From Helopsaltes ochotensis (Eukaryota; Chordata; Aves; Passeriformes; Locustellidae), in contig VXBM01000009.1 in assembly GCA_013400155.1 (NCBI GenBank), positions 1,710,590 to 1,774,589 on the forward strand: 64,000 nucleotides of DNA. The letters are read 5' to 3'. This document shows, piece by piece, positions 55,999-64,000 of the stretch (position 1 is its first letter; each line of letters opens with the position of its first letter). The notes beneath the pieces are model-generated. The model was not told the DNA's origin. It ran no database searches and worked only from the letters and a program-made list of their open reading frames with translations. The position numbers and the translations under genes were made by a program.

Positions 55999-58900
55999 AA
56001 AAAAAAAAAAATTATTAAAAAAAAAAAAAAAAAAAAAAAGCAAAACTAAGTCACACTGTAAAAGCTATAGCTGCCTCTATGCTCACTTACAAACAAAATA
56101 AAATTATATAAAATTAAAATAGGATTTAAGCTAGCACTTTATAGTCCCTTCACTCTGTCATTTCTTGATCACTTTAAGGCAGAATAAACCAGCACCTCTA
56201 TCAAAAGAATTGATTCTGTCCTCTGTACAAACCCCAGCCATTCATATACCCCCTTATGCAAGCATAAGTTTTCACTCGGTCACACAGGGATCAGAATTGG
56301 GAAATTGATTCATGTCCAATTAATTAAGAAAAAAAAACTTCCTAGGGAGATGCATTCAAAATTGCCCTCTCTGCTTCCGGATTTATCTCCCCAGCTCTCC
56401 CAACAGAAATTGAAATAAGGCAAAGCCACGTTTTAGGACTTCCCAGCATGACACTGGCCATGCTGCTCCGCAGAAGCAGAGACAGAACTGCCTGAAACAA
56501 AACGCTTCATGTTTGTTACTCGTAATGGAGGCAAAGCCATCGAACTTTGGGATAAATAGGATAGCCACTTGGAAAACCATTTCTGTGGAAAGTGCTTCAG
56601 GTACCTCGCTTGCAATACACCTGGCTGAAGTGGCTGAGGCTGGTGCTTGGGTGGTCTGTGCCACAGAAAGGCTGAATCATGCAGAGTCAAACACACCTTC
56701 ACAAATCAGCTTTCCTTGTGTTACGGGATGGGCTGCTGAGACACTGTCACAGTGTCACAGAGATGGCCCTTGATACACAGGAGTACCAAACACATCCTGC
56801 TTGTGACCCAGAAAAACCAACCCAAAGCTGTAAAATCAGTAAGAATACCCTGGCACCACAAAGACAGGGCTTAGGACAGAGCAACTTTCATTTCTGCTGG
56901 ACTGCTCATACTCAAACACCACATAATATAGGCTAGAAAAAGCCAGGAAAGAGGCACAGGCAAGGCGTATTCATAAATACTTGCATTTGTTTTTTTCGCA
57001 ATGACTGTTAGTTGTAAAACTGTTCTAATTAAAAATTAAGATAAAAATCAGAATATGGTTGAAGACCAGGCCTGACCAAAATGGTTATCCATAACTCAGT
57101 ATCTAAGGAATAGGTGTCCACCAACATTTCTGAGGCCCATCCACAACAAGCTCTTTACTTCCCAATTTTCAAATCTGAATGGATTTTTTCCATATATGAA
57201 AAACATGCACTGCAATAAAGCAGAGTCTACCTACACAGAGTTTTTGTAATATTAAATTCTTATGAATTCAGTGTGTGAGACTTAAATACTAACATCACAA
57301 CACAGTCAGGAGAGACCACGTATTATAGTTCAGTTTAGCTTGTCTTTTAATGACTGGACAAATACTAGTTTATGTATGAGATCTGACGTGAAGCCTTTTT
57401 GGACAAAAAAAGTTAGTGGCTTTTCAAACTCCACTCACTAGCAGCTGAATTTTCACTGTAGAACTGGGGTCAATTTGAACAAGAATATTAGTTTTTGCCT
57501 GAAAGTTTTCTCTCCATCATGAGGACAGAGCTCATAACTTAAGATATTAACCCTACTTCCTTATATCGGTGTTGGTACAGAAGAAGCTTTCTTACATTTC
57601 TTTAATACCTCCCTTCAAAAGGAATAACATCTGAAGTTCCAGCTTCTTCACAGACAGCAATTATGCAACAGTCAGCTCACATCAGTTTCATTTTCAATGG
57701 AAGATATATATCCTTGCTGAGGAAGTATTATGAGTAAAAAAAAACCCATTGAATTTGCTAAAGTACCATGGAGAAAGTTTTGTTTACCAACAAAAAGTAC
57801 AATTCAATTTGGACCCTCACTCACCTGAAGTCAAACTTTATAATGTTCCCAAGAACATCTGATGTTCTCTAATTCAACACCTATCTGTATCATACCATTG
57901 TGTTAGTGCAAAGAAAAGAAAAATATTTTTCCACTTACCTCTCTGGCCACCTTTGCTGGAATCTGTCCTTGAGTCTCTCTCAACTTGCGAGCATTATCAA
58001 GTTCTGCTTGAAGTTGTGAAGCTAAATCCTTCGAAGAAAGTGATAGCACTCCATTAGTTTAACTATCTTAAACTTTTAGGAGATTTCTAAATCAAAATGA
58101 ACTATTCATTTCATGTTTTCTGTTTTGATAAACATTTTAATCTCTAATGACACAAAATACTAAAGAAAATGTCAATATAATTCACTCAACTCTTCATAGG
58201 ATATAACATGAAAAAAGTGTTCAGAATAGAGGCATCTGAAGTATCGGAACAGGTACTGCCTTAAAAAGACCAGAAAACGTATTCTTAAATGTTATTAAGT
58301 TGTACTAATAAATGCTTTGCATGACTAAGCATAGATATTACTTTATGTATAGGAAGTTAAATAAGGAAGCCTGAACACATGATATCCTTTTTTTTTTTTT
58401 TTGTACACACACACACATACACATCTTTACACACATACATCAGCTCTGTGGGTCTAGGGAAATATCTCTCAGAAATTTTTGCTATGAAGTTTCACATCTC
58501 TCTACACTCCATGTCCAACTTCTGCCCTTTAGACATTATTTTGAGAATTAAAATGTACAAGAGGTAGAAAATAAGAACTGTTTACAGTCTTGTGCATTGA
58601 TTTTGATGCTCCTGCTCCCTTATCCATTGCTAAGAATTGCCAACCTATCAACCTGTAAGGAATAGAACCATTTATACTCTAGTCCCTATGTTTCATTGAT
58701 TGGACTCCAACCATCATGCCCATACTTGCCACCCCAAAATTAAGTCATTTGATCAACACCAGGCAGCAAATCAGTAACAAAACTAGATTCAGAATTCATC
58801 TGGCCCACATGGCCAACCTCGAGCCCCAGCTGCCAGGACATGTTGTTACATAACCATCTGTTCTGGTGTGTGGGGATGTACTCGCTTAAACAAGCTGCAT

Positions 58901-60946
58901 TTTCAAACTGATTAGATAAAGACCACGAAAAATATTTAAAATTCCACAAGGCTATTACATATTACACATATTATATTAGCTATTTTATGATTTAAACTCT
59001 TGTTTGGTTTTAGCTCTTTCTTTTTAAACTAGGTTGATTCAGAGTGCATATATAGAAAACTGTATGTATAAAAATAGCAAAAAAATTGTAGTACTGGTTT
59101 CTGCCACATGATTTGGGTCAAAACAAAACAAAATGACAGAATATTAAACAAATTACACTCTCCCCACAGAATACGTGTATATTTTTCATGAAATCACTTG
59201 CATTCAATTCCTATCAGGTTAAAAAGAAAAAGGCCAGATTTGCACCCAAAGTATTTTTTAGGCAATGCTACTGAAAGTGAGCAGTACCAGAAAAAAAAGT
59301 TTACAAACTTCTGCTGCTTTCCATCAGTCTTTGGAAAACCTTCCCCTCCCCAGTACTTTTGCAATTAGTATGTAGATAGCTTACACTACACCAGCCCCCA
59401 CAAACCTATCATATTTAATTGCCTTCATAAGCAAATTTTTCCTCACTAGTGTATGTTTTTTGTGGTATTTAAACTAAGAAAACTATATATTAACATATGG
59501 ACACATCTATTTAAATCATTAATACTATACCTTAGTAGGAAATACATTGCTTCAAGTTACTTTTCATTTACCTTTGAAGCTAATAACATTTAAAATGGAC
59601 AGGTTTTCTAGATAAGGTACTGCTGTTCAACGTTTAAAGCTACATACCCACATCTATGTCTAAAGTCTGTGGAAAAAGAATTCATCCCATAAAATTGGTT
59701 TGAAAAGAAAATACTTCTTTTCTCCTTAAAAAATTTGTATTATCTGATAGGGGCTTTAACAAGGATCAATACCATGTCCTAGTCCAGCAATAATGACAAA
59801 ACATACTTAAACATTTCACAAATCAAAGAATAAATAGCTCCTGAGAAATATTAATTTACCGCTTGGAGACATAGCATGCTTTATGTATTACTACAAATAA
59901 ATATTTATTATTTCTTGAAGATGCAGATTTTGCTGCAAATATTATGTCACAAGAGGCAAACTAAACAGGTGCAGTAAATATTAATGTTAAAAAAGCCCAA
60001 TACAAAAAATACAAAAGCCCACAGTGATAGCATTTGCTTCTAAAAAATATGAAAACAGTTCCTCAAGAGCAGCTATTCAAAACTAAGCACTTGAAAAACA
60101 CAGCTTAATAACTAACAGACACTGACCTTGTTATAACTGAAACTTCCAGACAGTACTACTGAAGGGAATTAACTCATTATAGCCATGTTTAATGTAATAA
60201 ATAAAATACATAAACTTCCAAATTTAGTGTTGCACAAGAGTGAAATTATTGTTCCTTCAGGTTAACTGGCTGAAACAAGCCACGTTAAATGTGCAGCTAT
60301 TTCTCCCCACTCCACAGACCAACCTCAGTCAGGGCAGGACCACAAAGCATTCCACAGCTGTTCTCAGTGTAGAGCTGGCTGCAATGGCATTTGCTATTCC
60401 TTTCAGTTTTACAAGTTCCATTTCATAATTAATAAGCCTGTTTATACAGCACCTACAGACCACAAGTACCTACTTGTGACGAAGCTGATGAAATAAGTAA
60501 AGCTCCAGACACTGTTTACCTTGTAACAAAGACAGGAGCTTTGTAGTTTTCACCTGCTCCCTTTTTTATAAAAAGACAATAAATACTATATAAAGGGCAG
60601 AGAACAACTGGTTTTAGATATGCTGCTTATCCTAAAAAGCCCGGGGTTCTGAATCCTCTACTCTAGTCTATGAACTATTTGTGTTTATTAAAGCAGAAAT
60701 TACTGTAAAAACAGTATCTTCAAATCCTACCAAATTTTGCAAGTCTTTATTTTCTTGAATCAATACCCTTTAAAAAAAACCCAAACAATTAAATCCTTGT
60801 GAGCTTTGAAGAAAAATTGCAGTAAATTATGACATGTTTTCACAGCCATTACCGTGTCTCCCATGAGTTCTGCTTTCACAATCCTCGCTCCCAGTCTGTT
60901 CATCTCCTCTTCACTAAGGACCCGAGGCGGCTCATCCTTTGATGAT
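24618..60946 (-). CDS. CWF19L2: CWF19L2 (CWF19-like protein 2), C-terminal 418 residues in ten exons, 5' part off the window
   Basis: CwfJ-family protein linked to the late spliceosome. The yeast relative Drn1 assists lariat debranching; the vertebrate role is inferred from the family. Coding exons in transcript order are 60946-60853, 58028-57939, 46037-45912, 44695-44558, 35202-34990, 33353-33237, 29165-29010, 27709-27629, 25762-25661 and 24758-24618. All introns have GT/AG ends. The pieces add in frame to 418 residues and a TGA stop, about half of the roughly 890-residue vertebrate protein. Near residues 195-260 is the CwfJ C-terminal 1 domain, with CPYCFDSS and the HIT-like GHCLIAPLQHH. 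Near 290-418 is the C-terminal 2 domain, with YHMVYECIPLP, GGFAHVIED and FAQWWKPYDFT. The first exon seen starts with the last base of a split codon, so at least one more exon lies to the right. Confidence 0.96.
25661..25762 (-). CDS. CWF19L2: CWF19L2 exon (ninth in window)
   Basis: Thirty-four codons in phase 0, VPKGLPYFSVDFGLQGGFAH and then VIEDQHNFPHYFGK. The GGFAHVIED piece is a hallmark of the CwfJ C-terminal 2 domain. Acceptor GCGTAG, donor GTATTT. Confidence 0.96.
27629..27709 (-). CDS. CWF19L2: CWF19L2 exon (eighth in window)
   Basis: Twenty-seven codons in phase 0, KAIMESDEEWSMNKKLID and then LSSKDIRKS, between TTTTACAG and GTAAGT. Nearly identical to the mammalian protein as I recall it. 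Confidence 0.96.
29010..29165 (-). CDS. CWF19L2: CWF19L2 exon (seventh in window)
   Basis: Fifty-two codons, MFRNALVKMFEAKDLDCVFL through DMAPIYFK, including the conserved ETNMS and YHMVYECIPLPKEVGD segments. Acceptor AAATAG, donor GTACAC. Confidence 0.96.
29830..30315. other. GC-rich island inside a CWF19L2 intron, possible old repeat
   Basis: Nearly 500 bases of clearly higher GC than the surrounding intron, with a 94-codon plus-strand frame at 29972-30256. No splice-bounded exon or domain is visible. The tract resembles diverged LTR-type sequence, but I cannot assign a family. Confidence 0.3.
33237..33353 (-). CDS. CWF19L2: CWF19L2 exon (sixth in window), HIT-like motif
   Basis: Thirty-nine codons in phase 0 found by reading between the flanking exons. 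They begin VYLSLPSSQSLTEGHCL, continue with IAPLQHHTAATLLDED and end EEIQ. It holds the histidine cluster GHC...LQHH of the CwfJ HIT-like site. Acceptor TTTCCTAG, donor GTCTGG, which is weaker than usual. The opening residues differ from the mammalian VYLCLPNVRS. Confidence 0.93.
33672..33711. repeat. (TATG)n and (TA)n microsatellite
   Basis: A TATG tetramer run changes into GTGTA and then a TA dinucleotide run directly left of the solo LTR. Confidence 0.9.
33726..34271 (-). mobile_element. Solo LTR of an avian endogenous retrovirus (ERVL-like)
   Basis: Read on the minus strand it begins near GGTATCTTGGTTTTGGCTGG and runs through the AACTGTCTTTATCTCAACCC tract that marks the R/U5 side, ending near GGTTAAACGATGACA. 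This order matches a widespread avian LTR I recognise from memory. Near the middle GGATAAA sits where the family has TATAAA. No gag, pol or env frame lies beside it, so it looks like a solo LTR. A clear target-site duplication was not seen, which fits an old insertion. Confidence 0.75.
34340..34368. repeat. AT-rich (TA)n tract
   Basis: A short (TA)n run follows the LTR, in a region that also has TAGA and ATAC repeats at 34272-34335. Confidence 0.7.
34990..35202 (-). CDS. CWF19L2: CWF19L2 exon (fifth in window), start of CwfJ C-terminal 1 domain
   Basis: Seventy-one codons in phase 0, LMEKTDREYYTLDDMFVSKA through KHLIIAIGTK. It carries the CxYC motif in EKCPYCFDSS, with the KHLI segment that opens the HIT-like fold. 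Acceptor TTTTCAG, donor GTAAGA. Confidence 0.96.
35550..35580. repeat. Pyrimidine tract (CTCCT)n
   Basis: Uninterrupted C/T stretch of about 30 bases inside the 9.4 kb CWF19L2 intron. Confidence 0.75.
35924..35988. repeat. (TATAGA)n microsatellite
   Basis: Hexamer repeat with some TATA length changes, about 65 bases, within an intron. Confidence 0.93.
36889..37270 (-). mobile_element. CR1 LINE 3' end
   Basis: Reverse complement of the avian CR1 3' region over about 380 bases. It runs from ATCATAGAACCATACAATGG at the left to the tract CTCTCAGCCTGTCTTCATAG and GAGAGCTGCTCCATCCCT at the right. The intervening CATCCACAACTTCTCTGGGC is a typical CR1 segment. It is truncated at its 5' side like most avian CR1 copies and lies in a CWF19L2 intron. 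Confidence 0.92.
37271..44557 (-). other. Intron of CWF19L2, no other gene
   Basis: AT-rich remainder of the 9.4 kb intron between the exons at 34990 and 44558. Only short chance frames and A-rich patches (for example 43282-43335) were seen. Confidence 0.75.
44558..44695 (-). CDS. CWF19L2: CWF19L2 exon (fourth in window)
   Basis: Forty-six codons in phase 0, VPTHVDKERVRYFQDDD through LFMRMASK, between TTCCAG and GTAAGA. It contains the conserved RYFxDDD and LKDLVKNEKM segments. Confidence 0.95.
44696..45911 (-). other. CWF19L2 intron of 1.2 kb
   Basis: GT/AG intron between the 44558 and 45912 exons. AT-rich, with a TA-rich patch near 45020-45065. Nothing else recognised. Confidence 0.85.
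45912..46037 (-). CDS. CWF19L2: CWF19L2 exon (third in window)
   Basis: Forty-two codons in phase 0, from ASSRQEDEQVVLVRTDGSGR to KGGRRKQQM, acceptor GACACAG and donor GTAAGT. The VLVRTDGSGRAWPV segment is typical of CWF19L2. Confidence 0.92.
53319..53363. repeat. (CA)n microsatellite
   Basis: Imperfect TA/CA to CA dinucleotide repeat, about 45 bases. Confidence 0.9.
53684..54014 (-). mobile_element. CR1 LINE 3' end
   Basis: Reverse complement of the CR1 tail. It begins TATAGAATTACAG, then GGAAAGGACCTTAAAGATTG, then the CAACCTGGCCTTGAACACTG tract and the CACCTCTTTCAGTTTGTACC tract, and ends at GTAGGCCCCCTTCAG. About 330 bases, truncated on its 5' side, moderately diverged. Confidence 0.93.
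55951..56039. repeat. Interrupted poly-A run, 89 bases
   Basis: Almost pure A with single C or T interruptions and one ATTATT break. It sits in the 11.9 kb intron with no retroelement recognised directly upstream on the plus strand. Confidence 0.97.
57939..58028 (-). CDS. CWF19L2: CWF19L2 exon (second in window)
   Basis: Thirty codons in phase 0, DLASQLQAEL through AKVARE, donor GTAAGTGG. The acceptor is the AG in TTCGAAG, which has a weak pyrimidine tract, so the 5' edge is less sure than the others. A helical, charged sequence fits the coiled region before the CwfJ domains. Confidence 0.82.
58029..60852 (-). other. CWF19L2 intron of 2.8 kb
   Basis: GT/AG intron with a 15-base T run at 58388-58402 followed by a CA-rich tract. 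No other gene was seen. Confidence 0.8.
58388..58440. repeat. T run followed by a CA-rich microsatellite
   Basis: About 15 T followed by GTACACACACACACATACAC and further CACA-rich sequence. Confidence 0.9.
60853..60946 (-). CDS. CWF19L2: CWF19L2 exon (first in window)
   Basis: Acceptor TTTTACAG, donor GTAATG. After one base that completes a split codon it gives 31 codons including PPRVLSEEEMNRLGARIVKA, a conserved CWF19L2 segment. Confidence 0.9.
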
Positions 60947-63103
60947 CTGTAAAACACCAGCTGCACTAAAGCCACAGAAAAACAGTGCAGCATTCACCTG
61001 TGTAATTAAGTGTGATAAGCCTACTACACTTGTGCATATGCTTCTATTGGCAAAATAATTGAAAACGACATATTATAAAAATGTGTTTGCAGACAGAAGT
61101 TGCCAAGGACTCTGAAACCAGAGCTTTAATAAAATTTTTATGAGGTTTGCTTCCTTTTACTTTTGAGATCAACTCAAATGAAAAGCACTATCTATGAACA
61201 TTCTCCCAGCATGAAAAAACAGTCAAGAGTCAGTAGCAGCTAGAAGCAGGAAAAAAACCAAGGGAACAAGAAACAGAATGAGTTTTTTTAACCCACTCTA
61301 ATTCTTCTTTCTGGCTTTGCCCATGCTTTTACTTCTCAGCTTCTGCAAAATCACCCATTTCTGAGTTACTCTGTTTGTCAAATGGCCTTCTACCTCTTGA
61401 AAATTACTTATTTTCCCATATTTATCCACTCACAGTACAATCTTCGCATCTGATTATGTTATGGCTGATTCAGTAGAGTTTCCATAGAAAATTAACTGGT
61501 ACCATTTAAAAAATAGGAAGTTCCCCTAGAGAAGCCATAGCTGGTAATAAAGAGCATTGTACCTCAATGTTAATACTAAAAACTTAGCATATGGATTTTT
61601 ATGATATTTATTAAATATGTAGTTCAAGAAATACTGCAAAGAGGCATCAAGTAAGTTTGGCTCTTTTTCTCTGACCCCAGTAAAGACTAAAATCAATTAA
61701 CTCTAAAAGTAAAATATCTAACACAAAAGATACATAAGAATAGAGCTATTATATTGGTTACTGCTGTTGAAAAGAGCATTCACTCACTAATTGATATAGT
61801 TAACCCTGTAGGATTTGAAGAAATCCTTGAAGATGGTGTCATCTTTAAGCACCAGATCTCTCCAGTCCTGAGAAAATTACCGAAGTTGCTTTTCTTCATT
61901 TTCAAGATGCCCAACCCAAAAGTCAGCATAATTTACTTTAATTTCACCAGAAACAAAACATTCAAAGATTATGTTCCCACTTTTCCTTAAGCTGTATCTT
62001 TCAAAGCAAGGCAGACAGATTCAGAAAAGGGAACAAAAGGTTTATTAATTCCTGTATGCTTTTTTTAAGTGGTGCTAGTGCTTCAATCATTGTCTGAACT
62101 TTTTGAGACTTGAGACATTGTGTTGATTTGCTTTTTATCTTGTCTCAAATTAAACTCTGAAGCAGTCACATTATTAACTGTGACTTCCAGCAAACACTAG
62201 CTGATAGACTTTTCCATTAAGGGGAGATCCCTTGGACATCCAATCAGCACTTTTAATTAACCTGTGTCATAACTGTCCAAAACACTTTGATTTATAGGCT
62301 GAAGAAACTTCCTCTGTGCTTTAGAAAAGATAAAATTTAATACTTTCAGCATGAGAGATGCGGAACTGAACTGGCAACACTCATTAATTCAAGCCTTCAC
62401 CTCAAAGATTTGCTTTTTGTGATTGACAGCATTACCAAAAGAGTACATGTTTTACAAGTCTTGAAACTTTAAGAAGAAAACTAAAGCAGCAGCTTATAAA
62501 CTACTCTCAACCGGTATCTACTGCACATATCCAAATCTGAAATGTTTCAAAAGCCAGAATTTTCTACAAAATACAATACAAAAAACAAACAAAAAAAGAC
62601 TTCTGACTGAAGGAAACCGGAAGACGGTTATTCACTATTTCAAAACACACAGAATCTCAGGAGTTAAGAAGTCATCTTAGAAGAACTTGAAAATAAGTTA
62701 TGTCAATAAGCAGAGGCTACATGGTTTTGCAGGCCTAAGTAATCCTCACTTTACTAATGAGTCAGTTTAGTAATTGCATTGGCTAAGAAATATGATTAAA
62801 ATATCAAAGAAGATGTGCAATTGGGTTTAACAGCACCAGAACGGAAAACACACGCAAAAGAATATACCAGCTGAACAGTTTCTACATCTCGTTATCGTCT
62901 ATGAGGAAAAGAATTATCTTTTCTATCATAATAATTGAATTCTTTGAGCGAGCAAGTAAACCACTTCCGCACACAATCTCATTTCCCAAAATTTGCAGCC
63001 TTGTCCAGTAACAATTAGCATTGCACTCAGCAAATATGGCAGTTCAAAAAAAGTTACTGGTTTTGTACCTGCAACTAAAAAATGTGAAGCACCATTATTT
63101 CAC

Positions 63104-63104
<1 letters not shown>
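60947..63104 (-). other. CWF19L2 intron sequence at the right of the window
   Basis: Upstream intron of the first visible CWF19L2 exon; the next exon was not found and is presumably past 64000. The stretch 61790-61995 has an unusual minus-strand reading frame interrupted once, described under findings. Confidence 0.65.
61790..61995 (-). pseudogene. Unidentified interrupted reading frame, possible relic
   Basis: On the minus strand one frame stays open for about 40 codons before a TAA, then continues in the same frame for about 23 more codons to TAG. Composition is protein-like: an acidic part reading VNYADFWVGHLENEEKQLR is followed by WRDLVLKDDTIFKDFFKSYR. I do not recognise a family. The plus strand also has a 78-codon frame here, so this may be chance. 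Confidence 0.25.

Positions 63105-63188
<84 letters not shown>
63105..63188. repeat. Pure poly-A run, 84 bases
   Basis: Eighty-four consecutive A with no interruption. It may be a young retrocopy tail or an assembly or consensus artefact. Confidence 0.97.
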
Positions 63189-63190
<2 letters not shown>

Positions 63191-63249
63191 CTGAAAAGAG
63201 TAACTGCTTCTTTGAAGAAAACAGTACTGAGGCAATGGTATCACTAACT

Positions 63250-63840
63250 TCTATTTGATGATTACATATTCTACTATGTCCGGATGGATGTGATGAAATT
63301 TATTTTTTCCACAGCAATGCAGTGGTGCATTTTCCTCCACACTGTGCCTAGCTCTCCCTTTCCCAGGCCATTCTGCAATCCCAGGAATTCCTGTTATGTT
63401 TGGCCTTTGTGGACCAATGAAGTATCCCTTGACAGTAGCAGATATCTTGCTAGGCGAAGGTGGGAGCACACTGTCCTGCACCGGAACTCCTGGTGCCTGC
63501 CACAGTGGGGAACAAAGGCAGAAATACTCAGTCAGCTCCTGGCAGCCTCTGATCATCACTCACATGAAGCACAGCCTGAGTGGAACAGTACCATTGCTAC
63601 AGGAATTTTCAAAACCCCAGTGACTGAGCCGGACTGTGGCCAGGATGTAAATGCGACCCCACAAACAGCCGCGCTATGTGAGGCCTCTGAGCTCTCCTCG
63701 ACCACCGCGGGCCGTGCCAGCATCGCACTGAGGGGGACACCTCTCAGAACTCACCAAGTCCCCAGTTTGCAACGATTACAGCACCCTCATAGAAAGCTGC
63801 AAAGGGGACCTGGGATGAAACCCCCCACTCCTTGAGGTTC
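63250..63840. other. GC-richer block of unknown origin beside the poly-A run
   Basis: Sharply higher GC and more CpG than its surroundings. It has a 183-codon plus-strand frame at 63284-63835 and a 102-codon minus-strand frame at 63251-63559. Neither translation shows a domain I recognise. Read on the minus strand there is an AATAAA near 63302-63307. A repeat, LTR or retrocopy is more likely than a host gene, but none was identified. Confidence 0.35.
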
Positions 63841-64000
63841 AACTCCTGCTTGTTGATAAATTCCAATACATTTGAAGTATTTCACTGATCTCAAGAAGAA
63901 CTCTTAACGGGCATTTTTAATATATTCACATATATATTTATATATTTTTACACTTCTATCCCTATATATCTCTTTTTGTCCGTGTGCATGCATGCGTGAA
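63841..64000. other. AT-rich right edge
   Basis: Contains a TA-rich tract near 63918-63950 and a GCATGCATGCG alternating stretch at the end. No gene seen. Confidence 0.6.

Larger units (their letters stand above)
46038..57938 (-). other. CWF19L2 intron of 11.9 kb
   Basis: The largest intron seen. It holds a CA-rich microsatellite, a CR1 fragment and a long A-rich run listed separately. GC-richer stretches at 50540-50740 and 56360-56940 have open frames but no recognisable domain or splice-bounded exon. Confidence 0.75.

Noticed and set aside
56383..56936. Open frames in a GC-richer part of the large intron
   Set aside because: Several overlapping frames on both strands with no domain and no matching CWF19L2 segment.
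62993..63247. Poly-lysine open frame
   Set aside because: It is a translation of the A homopolymer.
1..64000. CRISPR arrays, tRNA or rRNA genes, bacterial operons
   Set aside because: No spaced direct repeats, cloverleaf-like RNA genes or rRNA segments were seen; the microsatellites are simple tandem repeats.

Overview
The window looks like avian (possibly passerine) nuclear DNA. It is AT-rich with isolated exons, introns up to about 12 kb, CR1 LINE 3' ends, an avian-type ERV long terminal repeat, microsatellites and one 25-base assembly gap. No bacterial operons, CRISPR arrays, tRNA or rRNA genes were seen. The bird call rests on the CR1 fragments, the LTR type and an egg vitelline membrane gene, all recognised by eye.

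Two protein-coding genes can be supported. At the left end, on the plus strand, is a compact three-exon VMO1-family gene (vitelline membrane outer layer protein 1; exons 546-716, 1290-1393, 1940-2234). It splices in frame to 189 residues and has a signal peptide, three internal repeats and eight cysteines in the mature part.

The right 36 kb holds the 3' half of CWF19L2 on the minus strand, a debranching-linked spliceosome factor of the CwfJ family. Ten consecutive coding exons run from 60853-60946 down to the stop codon at 24618. All ten have GT/AG borders and add up in frame to the C-terminal 418 residues. They carry the CwfJ C-terminal 1 (HIT-like) and C-terminal 2 domains. The 5' half of the gene lies beyond the right edge.

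Between the two genes (about 2.3-24.6 kb) is an intergenic interval with CR1 remnants and simple repeats and no gene I can support. The CWF19L2 introns hold two more CR1 fragments, a solo ERV LTR (about 33726-34271), several microsatellites and a roughly 89-base A-rich run. The last kilobase holds an 84-base pure A run beside a GC-richer block of unknown origin.

I did not find a new biological system. The items most worth a second look are the VMO1-like gene beside CWF19L2, an unidentified interrupted reading frame at 61790-61995, a nested palindrome in the LTR end, a possible TATA plus first exon near 20831-20902, and the unidentified GC-rich block at 63250-63840.
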